Shown here piece by piece: positions 30,845-38,540 of a DNA stretch of 45,679 nt; positions within the stretch are counted from its first letter, which is position 1, and the number at the start of each line of letters is the position of its first letter. The notes under the pieces were generated by a model. The model made no database searches. It had not been told where the DNA came from and saw nothing but the letters and a program-made list of their open reading frames with translations. The stretch is taken from the IMG/VR virus record IMGVR_UViG_3300024518_001839, positions 1-45,679 of that record; one strand, written 5' to 3'. This DNA is from a virus. The position numbers and the translations under genes were made by a program.

Positions 30845-31096
30845 CTATTTAGCTTTAGCCGCATTCTTGACTTGCTTGTCAACATTCGCGGCGTTTACTT
30901 GCTTCGTTCGCGTGCCTTTGAGGACCGCATTTTCTTTCTTTAGCTCTGCGATCTCGGCATCCTTCTTGTCATCTTCGGTGTATGGCTCAACAAGGTTTCG
31001 ACTGAGCAAGTCATCGGCCATAAATTGGACAAACTCGACTACATCGCCTACCTTGTAGCCGCGATAATCTTCCAGAAACGTAACTTTACTACTCAT
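30845..31096 (-). CDS. 83-residue head accessory protein with coiled coil
   Basis: The N-terminal segment TFLEDYRGYKVGDVVEFVQFMADDLLSRNLVEPY is the kind of small domain often placed downstream of capsid genes in phages. From about residue 40 it is a charged coiled coil and a lysine/alanine-rich tail (EIAELKKENAVLKGTRTK...KNAAKAK). Function unknown; it could bind DNA or the capsid interior with its basic tail. Good ribosome site (GAGGGGGTTGCA) before ATG 31096. Confidence 0.72.
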   Translation of the reverse strand: MSSKVTFLEDYRGYKVGDVVEFVQFMADDLLSRNLVEPYTEDDKKDAEIAELKKENAVLKGTRTKQVNAANVDKQVKNAAKAK

Positions 31097-31118
31097 TGCA
31101 ACCCCCTCGCATTAACGT

Positions 31119-31823
31119 TTAGTCAGTCTTCTGAGCGGCTATGGCGCTGATCGCCGGGTATACCCGGATGCGCGGCAGGAATAGATCGCACTGCGCGTCG
31201 CCTTCCGTCGGCCCCACGCCGGCTTGAGCTAAAAGAAGCTGAACGTGGTCGAAGTCATTATCGCCATCAAGCATGGTGTCATCTACCATGATAGCATAAT
31301 GCTTGAAAGTGACTGCTAGCGTGTTAAACGTGTTTGAAGTAGTGGTCATCTTCAGCGGCACATCTTCAAAGGTTCCAGTACCAGACACCGAGGCGGTCGC
31401 TGCGGAAGTGCCACCGGTAATGGTTTCTGTGTCCGTCCACGTTGTCGAGCCTGTGATAGTAGCGACCCAAAGGCTGTCGGAGCTTATCTCCTTGACTATA
31501 GCCGTGTTTCCAGAAGTGCCGCCTGTGATAGTCTCCTCAAGACTAAAGTTCGCGGCGCTTCGTCCAGTAAAGAGCAACTTCTGACCGTACTGGAAGTGAT
31601 TGGAGAAAGCCAGAGCCTTAGAGCCTGTGCCACTACTATCGGTGGCTTGCTTGAGTGTCACTGCACTGGTTCCACCCGCAACGTCGCCGATCTTGATGTG
31701 AAAGACTGCCAGCCTGTGATCTGCCAGTGAGATCCAGGGGGATGTGTTCGCTCCCGTGTTAATATCCTCCGGCCCAATGCACTGCACCGAGGGAGTCAAT
31801 AGGTTGTTTATGCCGAATTCCAT
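31119..31823 (-). CDS. Capsid decoration-like protein
   Basis: A 234-residue protein directly after the major capsid gene. It begins EFGINNLLTPSVQCIGPEDINTG and is rich in Thr, Gly and Ala; residues 95-160 hold two copies of a short module (LEETITGGTSGNTAIV and TETITGGTSAATASV), a widespread phage surface repeat. The final third is well folded (TFKHYAIMVDDTMLDGDNDFDHVQLLLAQAG...DLFLPRIRVYP). Position and composition point to a head-stabilising or decoration protein. Confidence 0.75.
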   Translation of the reverse strand: MEFGINNLLTPSVQCIGPEDINTGANTSPWISLADHRLAVFHIKIGDVAGGTSAVTLKQATDSSGTGSKALAFSNHFQYGQKLLFTGRSAANFSLEETITGGTSGNTAIVKEISSDSLWVATITGSTTWTDTETITGGTSAATASVSGTGTFEDVPLKMTTTSNTFNTLAVTFKHYAIMVDDTMLDGDNDFDHVQLLLAQAGVGPTEGDAQCDLFLPRIRVYPAISAIAAQKTD

Positions 31824-31863
31824 TTTCCGTTTCCTCCATATCTAGTCAGGTATTACCCTGGGG

Positions 31864-33192
31864 TTATGCTCTAGCTGCAATGGTGACGAAAGGAGCCTGG
31901 GAGTCGCCAAATGCTGGCTTGAACTCAGAAGGCCACCACGGTTGCCCATCCATCGCCGTTATCGCTCTGAACGAAGTATCGCCAAAGTTAAAGTACAGAT
32001 GGATGCTCTGCTCGGTTTCCAGCCCAGCCCCGCCTGCTGGTTCGCCTACGAGATACCCGCCTCGCCAGTCTGCGAGAGTGACATCCCCAGCGTCGCCAAC
32101 TATAGGCATCTGTCCATTGAAGTCAACAGGCAAACCCAGCAACTGGAATGTCGGGCGGCCCTGTATTTGCTGGTTCGCCAGGAAGATACCTGACCCGCCA
32201 GCACCAACCACGACGGAGAGCTTGCCAAGTTCTGGCAAAACCGTCTTGTTAGCGATAAATGAGCCTTCGCCAATATCTCCAGTGGCAGAATAATGCCGCG
32301 CCACCTGATCCAGAATGTTGTCGTAGACGTATGTATCAGCAACCTGTCCTTGAGCTTTGGCTATTTCCAACTTATGGCCACCAGTCTGCAAGATGCCCTT
32401 CGGCTGCTTTACGCCAGTTCCGCGGATAAAACCACGCGATAAGGCGGTATTTAGACTTTGCTCAAACATTCTCTCCAGGATAGGCTCTACGCTGATAGCT
32501 GAGTATTTTATCAACTCCCAGGTGACTCTTACCGAAGCGGCGAGTTTGCGGAGATTTAGTTCGGTCGTACCAAACAGGGCATTCGTCTCAGTGAATGCTT
32601 CGGACTCGCCTTCCCAGTAAAACTGACCATTTCCCATTGTCTTGCCTTGAGACTCATCAAAGCCGTCAATGAACGGAATAGCAGCCTTCCCTGTTTCCAT
32701 CGGAATGACAGTGGCGTTCGCCATAACAGGGTTGTTCTGCCTGGCACGCTTCATGATCTGGGTGACGTATTCGGTAGGGATAAGCGTTCCGCCTGTTGCC
32801 GGGTCACTTGCCGCCTGGTTCGCTTTGCACACCTCGCGCCATCCCTTTAGTTCTGGTGAGGTGTTTTCTCTGTCTTTGCCTTCCAGTGCCAGCTTGACCA
32901 TGAAGTCGTTCATCGACTTAAACCCATGCTCAAGCTGTCCTTCTGTTGAGCGTTCTTCTAGTATTGGCGACTCTTCTGGCTTTTCCAGTTCGGTCATCAA
33001 GGCCTTGACTGTCCCTTCCAATGACTCTTTCTGCGCTTTTAGATCCTGGATGGTTTCGACCTGATAGTCACCTTCCGGCGTTTCCTTTTCAACTACCTCC
33101 ACCGCGTCCTCTATCGTAGGGAGCGCAGCTTCGCTTTTCCCGATTATCTTCCGCAGTTGTTCCTTTTGTGTATCACTCAAATTGAGTGCCAT
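31864..33192 (-). CDS. HK97-fold major capsid protein
   Basis: ATG 33192, six bases after GAGGTGA, gives 442 residues. The N-terminal 100 residues are helical and charged (KEQLRKIIGKSEAALPTIEDA..., then ETIQDLKAQKESLEGTVKALM), the usual delta/scaffolding domain removed by the prohead protease. The capsid body begins near ATGGTLIPTEYVTQI and shows the family patterns: PVMANATVIPMETGKAAIPFI, FGTTELNLRKLAASVRVTWELIKYSA (spine helix region), EQSLNTALSRGFIRGTGVKQPKGIL, and a C-terminal DWRGGYLVGEPAGG...QSIHLYFNFGDTSFRAITAMDGQPWWPSEF. The genes for protease and portal precede it, the standard order. Confidence 0.95.
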   Translation of the reverse strand: MALNLSDTQKEQLRKIIGKSEAALPTIEDAVEVVEKETPEGDYQVETIQDLKAQKESLEGTVKALMTELEKPEESPILEERSTEGQLEHGFKSMNDFMVKLALEGKDRENTSPELKGWREVCKANQAASDPATGGTLIPTEYVTQIMKRARQNNPVMANATVIPMETGKAAIPFIDGFDESQGKTMGNGQFYWEGESEAFTETNALFGTTELNLRKLAASVRVTWELIKYSAISVEPILERMFEQSLNTALSRGFIRGTGVKQPKGILQTGGHKLEIAKAQGQVADTYVYDNILDQVARHYSATGDIGEGSFIANKTVLPELGKLSVVVGAGGSGIFLANQQIQGRPTFQLLGLPVDFNGQMPIVGDAGDVTLADWRGGYLVGEPAGGAGLETEQSIHLYFNFGDTSFRAITAMDGQPWWPSEFKPAFGDSQAPFVTIAARA

Positions 33193-33338
33193 TATATTCA
33201 CCTCGTATTAGTTACGTTGTTATCGTCTCGTTCCCAACGCTCGCTAATGCCTATAATGAACAACGCCTGATATTTACGCCCCGCTAAAGGCTAATATCTA
33301 TAGCAATTCAATATGGCATCTACACGGGCTTATCGTCG
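33193..33338. other. Untranslated gap between protease-ATPase and capsid genes
   Basis: About 146 bases without a supported gene. On the minus strand I find no good -35/-10 pair and no strong stem; weak direct repetition of GCTAAT-containing stretches (around 33245 and 33285) is all that stands out. The ribosome site of the capsid gene lies at its low-coordinate end. Confidence 0.5.
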
Positions 33339-35630
33339 CTATAGGTAGCCACCTCTAGCGACATACTTCAGTTGTTCGGCAGTCAGCGGCTTGTCTTTCT
33401 CCGCCTTTTCTTGGCCATCTTGATCCAGTAGCCATTGCGCCATTTCCGGCGTTATTGCGTCTTCCTCTTCCCTGTTTCTCAAGTCTTCCATATTAAACAA
33501 TTCTTTGGTCTGCGTCGTACTCAGCCCCTCCACGAGTTCCATCTGGTCGCTCATACGGAGTAAGCTCTCGATTAGCGCCTTCCCTGCATCCAGCCCTTCA
33601 TCTTCCGCTATGCCCTGGGAGTATTCCACCAGATGTTTGATATGCGCTCCAGAGAAGCCTTCCGTGCTGTCCACAAGCACCCCCAATGTCTTAGCGTCAA
33701 CATCATCAGCCCATAGCTTAAACATCTCATTGCGCTGACCGGCATCAGGGAGGTCAAATAACAATATATGATGGAATCTGCCCGGCCGGTCAATGAGAGC
33801 TTTTGGCAATCTATCTGGGTGATTCGTGGTCAATATTGTCATCAAGCCTTTATTCTGCTTGAGTCCGTCCAGTTCTGTTTTGAGCATATCTTTATCAAGC
33901 GACGTGTCCACATCTTCCATGAATAGCACAGTCGGAGCCAACTTGCGCGCCATGTCAAACGCCAGCGATAAAATATATGTGGGTATTCCATACATAAAGT
34001 CTCTCGCAGATACCCAAATAAACGTTGATTCGGTGTCGTTCATGATCGTTCTGCCTGCCTTCGTTTTGCCAGTCCCAGGAGGCCCCACAAACATTAGCCC
34101 CCGACTGTTTCCGTCCGCTTTCTGAGTGATGGCCATCGACTTGATGATGGCTTGCTTATCTTTGGGTGCGATAACCAGTTCGCCCCAGGCGTCGTCAGTC
34201 TCATCCAGGAACTCCCCAGAGAGCGCGAACTTCTCGCCCTTGAGCATATGGTTGGCGTCAGCTTCGGCATGTATCGCTGCCATGATCTCGTCGCTTTTCT
34301 CTTCGTTCTCATTACTGGTCACTAGTGTGAATTCTAGCCCACGGTATCCCGGAGAAAAATCTTTGATGATGGACCGATCCCCATCGTGGCAATATTCGCT
34401 CCCATTTGTCAGATACCGCTTACGTTTCTTTGAGTTCAACTGTATATATGAGCGTATTGGCGGGGATTCTTCGCCTCTATACGAGAATCGGCGTGTATCA
34501 TCTACGGTCATGTCGGAAGTCACGATCCGGATCGCTTCCAGATAAGTACCTAATAGCGGGGAGGGTATGTCATAAGTGTTGACATATATTTCTTTAACTC
34601 GGCACTCAAGGAACTTGGTAAACAGCGCATAGCGAAATACTGTATTTGCTTCGTCAAATTTTGCGATGTCGAATGATTTGGTATATGCGGGGTTCCATGT
34701 CTCTTTCAACATGGACTTGCCTGGCTCGCCATTCTCGGCAGCCACTTCGATTGCGTTGGCGTCCAACAATTCAGACAATGCGTTTCTAGCTGTAGTTACT
34801 ATGGTAGTGGTTTTTTTCGATAATGTGCGGCCCTCTTTGAGTTCTGTATCGTCTATATAGTCCATGCGATGGATGTCTACGACGTCTTCCGTCTCGTCGT
34901 CTTCTGCAAGCTTTTTCTCCGGCATATACAGACTTGCGCTGTCTGCACTCAATAGCCCTTTACTCACAGCTATATTGATCGCTTCCGGGTTGGATGGTAT
35001 GGGAACGTCTGAATATTCCAGTAATATCCACTCAGTATATATGCGTTTTGGATCGGCTTCATTTGGTCTGTCGCCAGCCTTGACGCCCTTCATCTCAAAA
35101 GACTCTATGCGGCGCTCTCGCCAATTCTTGACTGCATCATCCCAGTTGTTGTCTGTTGGAGTGACCGACTTCACGGGAATGAAGCCGATAGACTTGGCCA
35201 GTGGATGGCCGTCTCTTTGGTATTGAAGCACGTCCTCGGCTTTGGCGTGCTTTGCGTATATGGTCTTTGCGCGGATCTCCACTGGGTTCTTCTCTGGATA
35301 CACCTTGACCCATTTAGCAGACCCCAGAGGAAGCTCCCCGTAGCTATGCCCAAACGGGACCACCGGGTTGAGCTTGAAATGCTTCCCGTCCATGCCCTCC
35401 GGCAGTACTACCTCGCTATCCCGGTCAACGCCTAACGTGCTGATCGTGGATATGACAGACCGCTCGCCTTTATTGAACACCATATCTGACGGCGTGATCC
35501 CCTTGCGTACATACTCCACGTCGCCATCTATGCCAGCCGCTTTGACGCTTGCAGCCAGCTTTGGGCATTGTGACTCTATATCGCCGAATACGTCGCTGAG
35601 TTTAAGTCGCCATGTAACCAAGTCCATCAT
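33339..35630 (-). CDS. Prohead protease (S78-like) fused to a BCS1-like AAA+ ATPase
   Basis: One uninterrupted 763-residue frame. Residues 1-230 look like an HK97-type prohead protease: ERSVISTISTLGVDRDSEVV, catalytic-type His95 in FGHSYGE, Ser147 in AKSIGF, and LLEYSDVPIPSNPEA at 203-217, where Glu205 stands where the third conserved residue usually is. Residues 240-420 are a linker domain of unknown fold. Residues 430-690 form an AAA+ module close in pattern to BCS1-type ATPases: KFALSGEFL and WGELVIAPKDK before Walker A GPPGTGKT (516-523), Walker B VLFMEDVD (568-575), sensor TTNHPDRLPKALIDRPGRF (601-619) and GFSGAHIKHL. It lies between minor head protein and capsid gene, exactly where the protease belongs. 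Inferred: ATP-driven delivery of scaffold to the protease, or coupled capsid expansion. Confidence 0.88.
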   Translation of the reverse strand: MMDLVTWRLKLSDVFGDIESQCPKLAASVKAAGIDGDVEYVRKGITPSDMVFNKGERSVISTISTLGVDRDSEVVLPEGMDGKHFKLNPVVPFGHSYGELPLGSAKWVKVYPEKNPVEIRAKTIYAKHAKAEDVLQYQRDGHPLAKSIGFIPVKSVTPTDNNWDDAVKNWRERRIESFEMKGVKAGDRPNEADPKRIYTEWILLEYSDVPIPSNPEAINIAVSKGLLSADSASLYMPEKKLAEDDETEDVVDIHRMDYIDDTELKEGRTLSKKTTTIVTTARNALSELLDANAIEVAAENGEPGKSMLKETWNPAYTKSFDIAKFDEANTVFRYALFTKFLECRVKEIYVNTYDIPSPLLGTYLEAIRIVTSDMTVDDTRRFSYRGEESPPIRSYIQLNSKKRKRYLTNGSEYCHDGDRSIIKDFSPGYRGLEFTLVTSNENEEKSDEIMAAIHAEADANHMLKGEKFALSGEFLDETDDAWGELVIAPKDKQAIIKSMAITQKADGNSRGLMFVGPPGTGKTKAGRTIMNDTESTFIWVSARDFMYGIPTYILSLAFDMARKLAPTVLFMEDVDTSLDKDMLKTELDGLKQNKGLMTILTTNHPDRLPKALIDRPGRFHHILLFDLPDAGQRNEMFKLWADDVDAKTLGVLVDSTEGFSGAHIKHLVEYSQGIAEDEGLDAGKALIESLLRMSDQMELVEGLSTTQTKELFNMEDLRNREEEDAITPEMAQWLLDQDGQEKAEKDKPLTAEQLKYVARGGYL

Positions 35631-35662
35631 ATCACCTCTAAATGGCCCGGCTTACAAGCAAA

Positions 35663-35711
35663 GAAGACGCCCGGCTAAGGGCAAACTTTCCTTAATAAGC
35701 CGGGCGTCTTC
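35663..35711 (-). terminator. 14-bp hairpin upstream of the protease-ATPase gene
   Basis: Arms 35663-35676 and 35698-35711 (GAAGACGCCCGGCT and its exact complement) enclose 21 bases. On the minus strand the stem is followed by TTTGCTTG, only weakly T-rich. It comes about 120 bases after a good promoter, so it would end or attenuate a short transcript from there as well as messages coming from the packaging genes. Confidence 0.7.
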
Positions 35712-35739
35712 TATTCTGTTAATTTCAGGTTACGTTATC

Positions 35740-35808
35740 TTATGTGAACACCTCTCGAATCCATGTCAATAATTTTTGTTGTTTGCTGTTCTCTATTTGC
35801 TCACCCAT
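35740..35808 (-). CDS. 22-residue leader-type frame
   Basis: ATG 35808 behind AGAGGGGTAGTTGGT to TAA 35740, reading GEQIENSKQQKLLTWIREVFT. It is the only frame with a usable start between the promoter at 35831-35859 and the hairpin at 35663-35711. Such a place suits a leader peptide that couples translation to the hairpin, but there are no runs of a single amino acid to suggest classical attenuation. Could be non-coding. Confidence 0.3.
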   Translation of the reverse strand: MGEQIENSKQQKLLTWIREVFT

Positions 35809-35830
35809 ACCAACTACCCCTCTCCCTTAC

Positions 35831-35859
35831 AGTATACCAACCCTTGCGAGAAAATGCAA
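35831..35859 (-). promoter_or_regulatory. Extended -10 promoter inside the head operon
   Basis: On the minus strand: -35 TTGCAT (35854-35859), 17-bp spacer, -10 TATACT (35831-35836) preceded by TGG, an extended -10. It lies between the minor head gene cluster and the protease-ATPase gene, so protease, capsid and downstream genes may be expressed separately from packaging genes. Confidence 0.8.
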
Positions 35860-35879
35860 GGCGTGAGTTGATTATGCCG

Positions 35880-36119
35880 CTACAACAAGTTAATAAATGT
35901 CACCGGAGTAATGAACGGCATCACTGCGCCTTCGTCAGGTATATCCTCAAATTCTTCGCTCTCAAATGTCATATACAATAACCCTCTATCAAAATCCCAT
36001 CGAGTCTCTATGTACTTAGCGTCTTCCGGCAATGCGTTCTCGATCTTGACGTGCATTTCGTCTTGCGTTACCAAGCACGCCCAGAATTGTGGGCTAACTT
36101 CCAGCCTCGCTCTTTTCAT
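35880..36119 (-). CDS. 79-residue head accessory protein
   Basis: ATG 36119 follows AAGGAGGCGGC, and the upstream stop overlaps as ATGA; this makes it preferable to a start at 36161. The protein (KRARLEVSPQFWACLVTQDEMHVKIENALPEDAKYIETRWDFDRGLLYMTFES...) is a small beta domain with an acidic end. A protein of this kind often follows the Mu F-like gene in phages. Function unknown. Confidence 0.78.
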   Translation of the reverse strand: MKRARLEVSPQFWACLVTQDEMHVKIENALPEDAKYIETRWDFDRGLLYMTFESEEFEDIPDEGAVMPFITPVTFINLL

Positions 36120-37168
36120 GCCGCCTCCTTGAGCTTTCCGCTTGCCAGGGCGCATCTGCAATTTATAACCTCTTCCGCCTGCCCACCTGGATCATGTGGG
36201 TGTAGCAGCCCATTACTAAACCGCTCTTTCATCTTGCGCTCCTGGCCGTCTATCCTGTGCGTGTCTCTGACTTTTGCATCACGGCTATCAATCCATACCT
36301 TTGTTATCACGATCTCGCTTTCAATATAGCCTTCGTGCGTTGCCTGGTTCGACGCGCCAAGTATTTCAGTTTGCGCGATCATGTCTGTACGCGATCCCTT
36401 CGCTATCTTGAACACGTCGGCGACACGTTGCGATATTTGCGTGATGCTCTCGCCTTTATCAAACCCCTCTGCAAGCGTCTTCCTGAGCTTGCGTTGAGTC
36501 GTCTGATTCACCTCGTCACTGAACTTGAATACCCGCTCTTTGAGTATCCTCTTAGCCCTGGGGTTCGTGACGTTAAACGCCGCCTCAATACCTATCTCCG
36601 TGAATGCCGCCTGTCCACCTTCTTCGTATGCCAGTGTAATGAACGGCCGTCCTACCTTCTCGAAAGCCGGTATCCAGACTGCCAACTTGAATATGCTGTT
36701 GACGTATGACTCAGCGGCGGCTTCCGCTTCTTCGCTGGCTTTCAACAGAACTGCGTCGCATAAATGGATCGTCTTGGTAAATTCCTGCTTGGTACTGGTC
36801 AAGAGACTCACTCTTTCACACGCCACCTCAAGAATCGTAGTCCTGTGAATAAAATTGGTTGCAGGGAATATATCAGTAATCACCCCAATGCCCTCGCTGT
36901 GCTGTACTTCGTCGCCTATCTGCGCTATTACCTTAGCACCTGCCTCTCTGGTGTCTGGCACAGGCTTGCCTCTCATTGCACTTAAAACAGCCTTCTTTTG
37001 CTTCTCAAACGCCTCTACTAACTTAGGCTTAAACGCCTCCTCAGTCTTCTCCACGCGCTTATTGAATATGTGCCACTTAGCAGTGAGTTCGGCGTCAAGC
37101 TCCGCCTCTTCTTCTGCGAGTAGCTCTGCCGCCATCGTGACTATGAGGTTGTTGGTGTTAAGTGACAT
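36116..37168 (-). CDS. SPP1 gp7 / Mu F-like minor head protein
   Basis: 350 residues. The C-terminal half has the family hallmarks: a helical region with ERVFKFSDEVNQTTQRKLRKTLAEGFDKGESITQISQRVADVF, then RTDMIAQTEILGASNQATHEGY, then KVWIDSRDAKVRDTHRIDGQERKM and the closing LHPHDPGGQAEEVINCRCAL, with the conserved Cys pair in NCRC. In SPP1 and Mu these proteins associate with the portal inside the head and help DNA exit. The N-terminal half is helical (AAELLAEEEAELDAELTAKWHIF...). The start ATG overlaps the upstream stop (TAATG). Confidence 0.93.
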   Translation of the reverse strand: MSLNTNNLIVTMAAELLAEEEAELDAELTAKWHIFNKRVEKTEEAFKPKLVEAFEKQKKAVLSAMRGKPVPDTREAGAKVIAQIGDEVQHSEGIGVITDIFPATNFIHRTTILEVACERVSLLTSTKQEFTKTIHLCDAVLLKASEEAEAAAESYVNSIFKLAVWIPAFEKVGRPFITLAYEEGGQAAFTEIGIEAAFNVTNPRAKRILKERVFKFSDEVNQTTQRKLRKTLAEGFDKGESITQISQRVADVFKIAKGSRTDMIAQTEILGASNQATHEGYIESEIVITKVWIDSRDAKVRDTHRIDGQERKMKERFSNGLLHPHDPGGQAEEVINCRCALASGKLKEAA

Positions 37169-38538
37169 TATAGACTCATTGTTTTGGTGTTTATATCGTC
37201 AAGGTTACTGTCCGTAGGGACAAATGTCATTGCTTGCAAACCGGGTATGCCCAGGTGTACCAGCAAACCCATCAAGTCAATCCAGTCGCCTTTGAGTGCG
37301 TCCGCTATCTTATACGATTGCGACTTATTTATCAACGCCCTGGCCTTATCCGCCAACTCAGGCGCGGCGGCTTGTAGCTTCTTTTGCGCTGGTGAATCTA
37401 CATAGGAGAGCGCGGCATCTTCGTCTATTCTGACGAGTCCCTCACCCGCACCCACTGGCCGCCAAACCCACCGCTGCGCCGCTATGTCCTCCGGCTCGTC
37501 TGGCTGTTCTGCGATCCCCCGATTGTGACCGTCAATAATAACTTGAGCGTATTCTTCCGTACTCACTTCCCCTATATATTCCTGGACTGGATTATCCTCG
37601 TATATCCTCCACCCGCCACCCGTCACAGTCTCAGCGTATGTCCATTTTGGGGCGGGCGCTGGCTCACCATCATCGTTATCGTCCTCTGGCTGCCCGGCCA
37701 GGTGGTGAACACTAACATCGTCTACACGAGTCATGTCAGCGAAATACACGCCAATCTCGCCAATCGTGGCGTGGCTGCGATACAGATTCTTGACGTTGCC
37801 CGTGAGCGTTCCTTTGGTATAATTAGTATCGAACTCAACCTGCACCTCTCGCCTTGCTTCCATCGCCGCGTCCAGCTTGTCCCATATTGCGCTTGCTTCA
37901 ATATGAGCATCCTTTGGTTCGTCTGGGGCATCCACAACCGCGAGGACTTCAACATGCGTGATTGAGCTAAGAGGTACATAGCAGTTGTCGTCAAAGTGGA
38001 TACCATCAGGCCCATCTTCTTCGTCGGGAGCGATTACCTCGATGGTTCCAGTATGCGAAAAACCATTTGCATATTCGACCGTAACCCATTTCTGCTCTAG
38101 TCTTGCGTGTTCCAGCTTCTGCAAGAGCGATTCGAGAGCCTCGCCACAGGGTGTCGTGGTGTCCACTGGCTCATTCCCAGCCTCAGCCACAGTCAACCGC
38201 TCTTCGAGTTCGGCTATGGACTGTCGTAACTCTTTCACCGCCATCTCCTTGATTTTAGCCAGCAACTCCTCGTTTACGCGCCGGGTCATGACCGAGGGAT
38301 CTGTACCACATATAACGGTTGTGCTATCTGAAACAACAGCCTCGAGGTCGTTATCTCGCTCATCGTCGCGCCCTTTGGAAATGTCAAAAGTAATGTATGC
38401 CCCGTTAGGTCTCCCAGATCTTCTATCTGCACCTTTATCTCGCCCATGTCGCCCCCCATCACCGCCAATAGTCAGCTTGACTTGATCGCTCACATCCAGA
38501 TACAAGCGACTATCGAATAAACGTCTTGACCATTCCAT
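37168..38538 (-). CDS. Unknown head-module protein with two similar beta domains
   Basis: ATG 38538 follows GAGGGGGCGTGAGT (456 residues); GTG 38544 is also possible and would overlap the portal stop. About residues 137-203 and 219-283 look like two copies of a small beta-barrel unit: a leading helix, V-x-VE-[YF], a G-T strand, an I-x-F/Y-x-D strand and a final strand (THVEVLAV and DDVSVHHL), like Sm/SH3 barrels. Before them is a coiled coil (LLAKIKEMAVKELRQSIAELEERLTVAEAG); a Pro/Ala linker and a mixed C-terminal part follow. It stands between portal and Mu F-like genes, where no such protein is usual. Function unknown. Confidence 0.72.
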   Translation of the reverse strand: MEWSRRLFDSRLYLDVSDQVKLTIGGDGGRHGRDKGADRRSGRPNGAYITFDISKGRDDERDNDLEAVVSDSTTVICGTDPSVMTRRVNEELLAKIKEMAVKELRQSIAELEERLTVAEAGNEPVDTTTPCGEALESLLQKLEHARLEQKWVTVEYANGFSHTGTIEVIAPDEEDGPDGIHFDDNCYVPLSSITHVEVLAVVDAPDEPKDAHIEASAIWDKLDAAMEARREVQVEFDTNYTKGTLTGNVKNLYRSHATIGEIGVYFADMTRVDDVSVHHLAGQPEDDNDDGEPAPAPKWTYAETVTGGGWRIYEDNPVQEYIGEVSTEEYAQVIIDGHNRGIAEQPDEPEDIAAQRWVWRPVGAGEGLVRIDEDAALSYVDSPAQKKLQAAAPELADKARALINKSQSYKIADALKGDWIDLMGLLVHLGIPGLQAMTFVPTDSNLDDINTKTMSL

Positions 38539-38540
38539 AC

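Noticed and set aside
33193-33338. Promoter before the major capsid gene
   Set aside because: I searched the gap for TTGnnn-17-TAnnnT on the minus strand and found no convincing pair; the capsid gene may depend on the promoter at 35831-35859.
36119-36161. Longer start for the 79-residue head accessory protein
   Set aside because: The upstream ATG lies inside the Mu F-like gene without a ribosome site, while ATG 36119 follows AAGGAGG at ideal distance.
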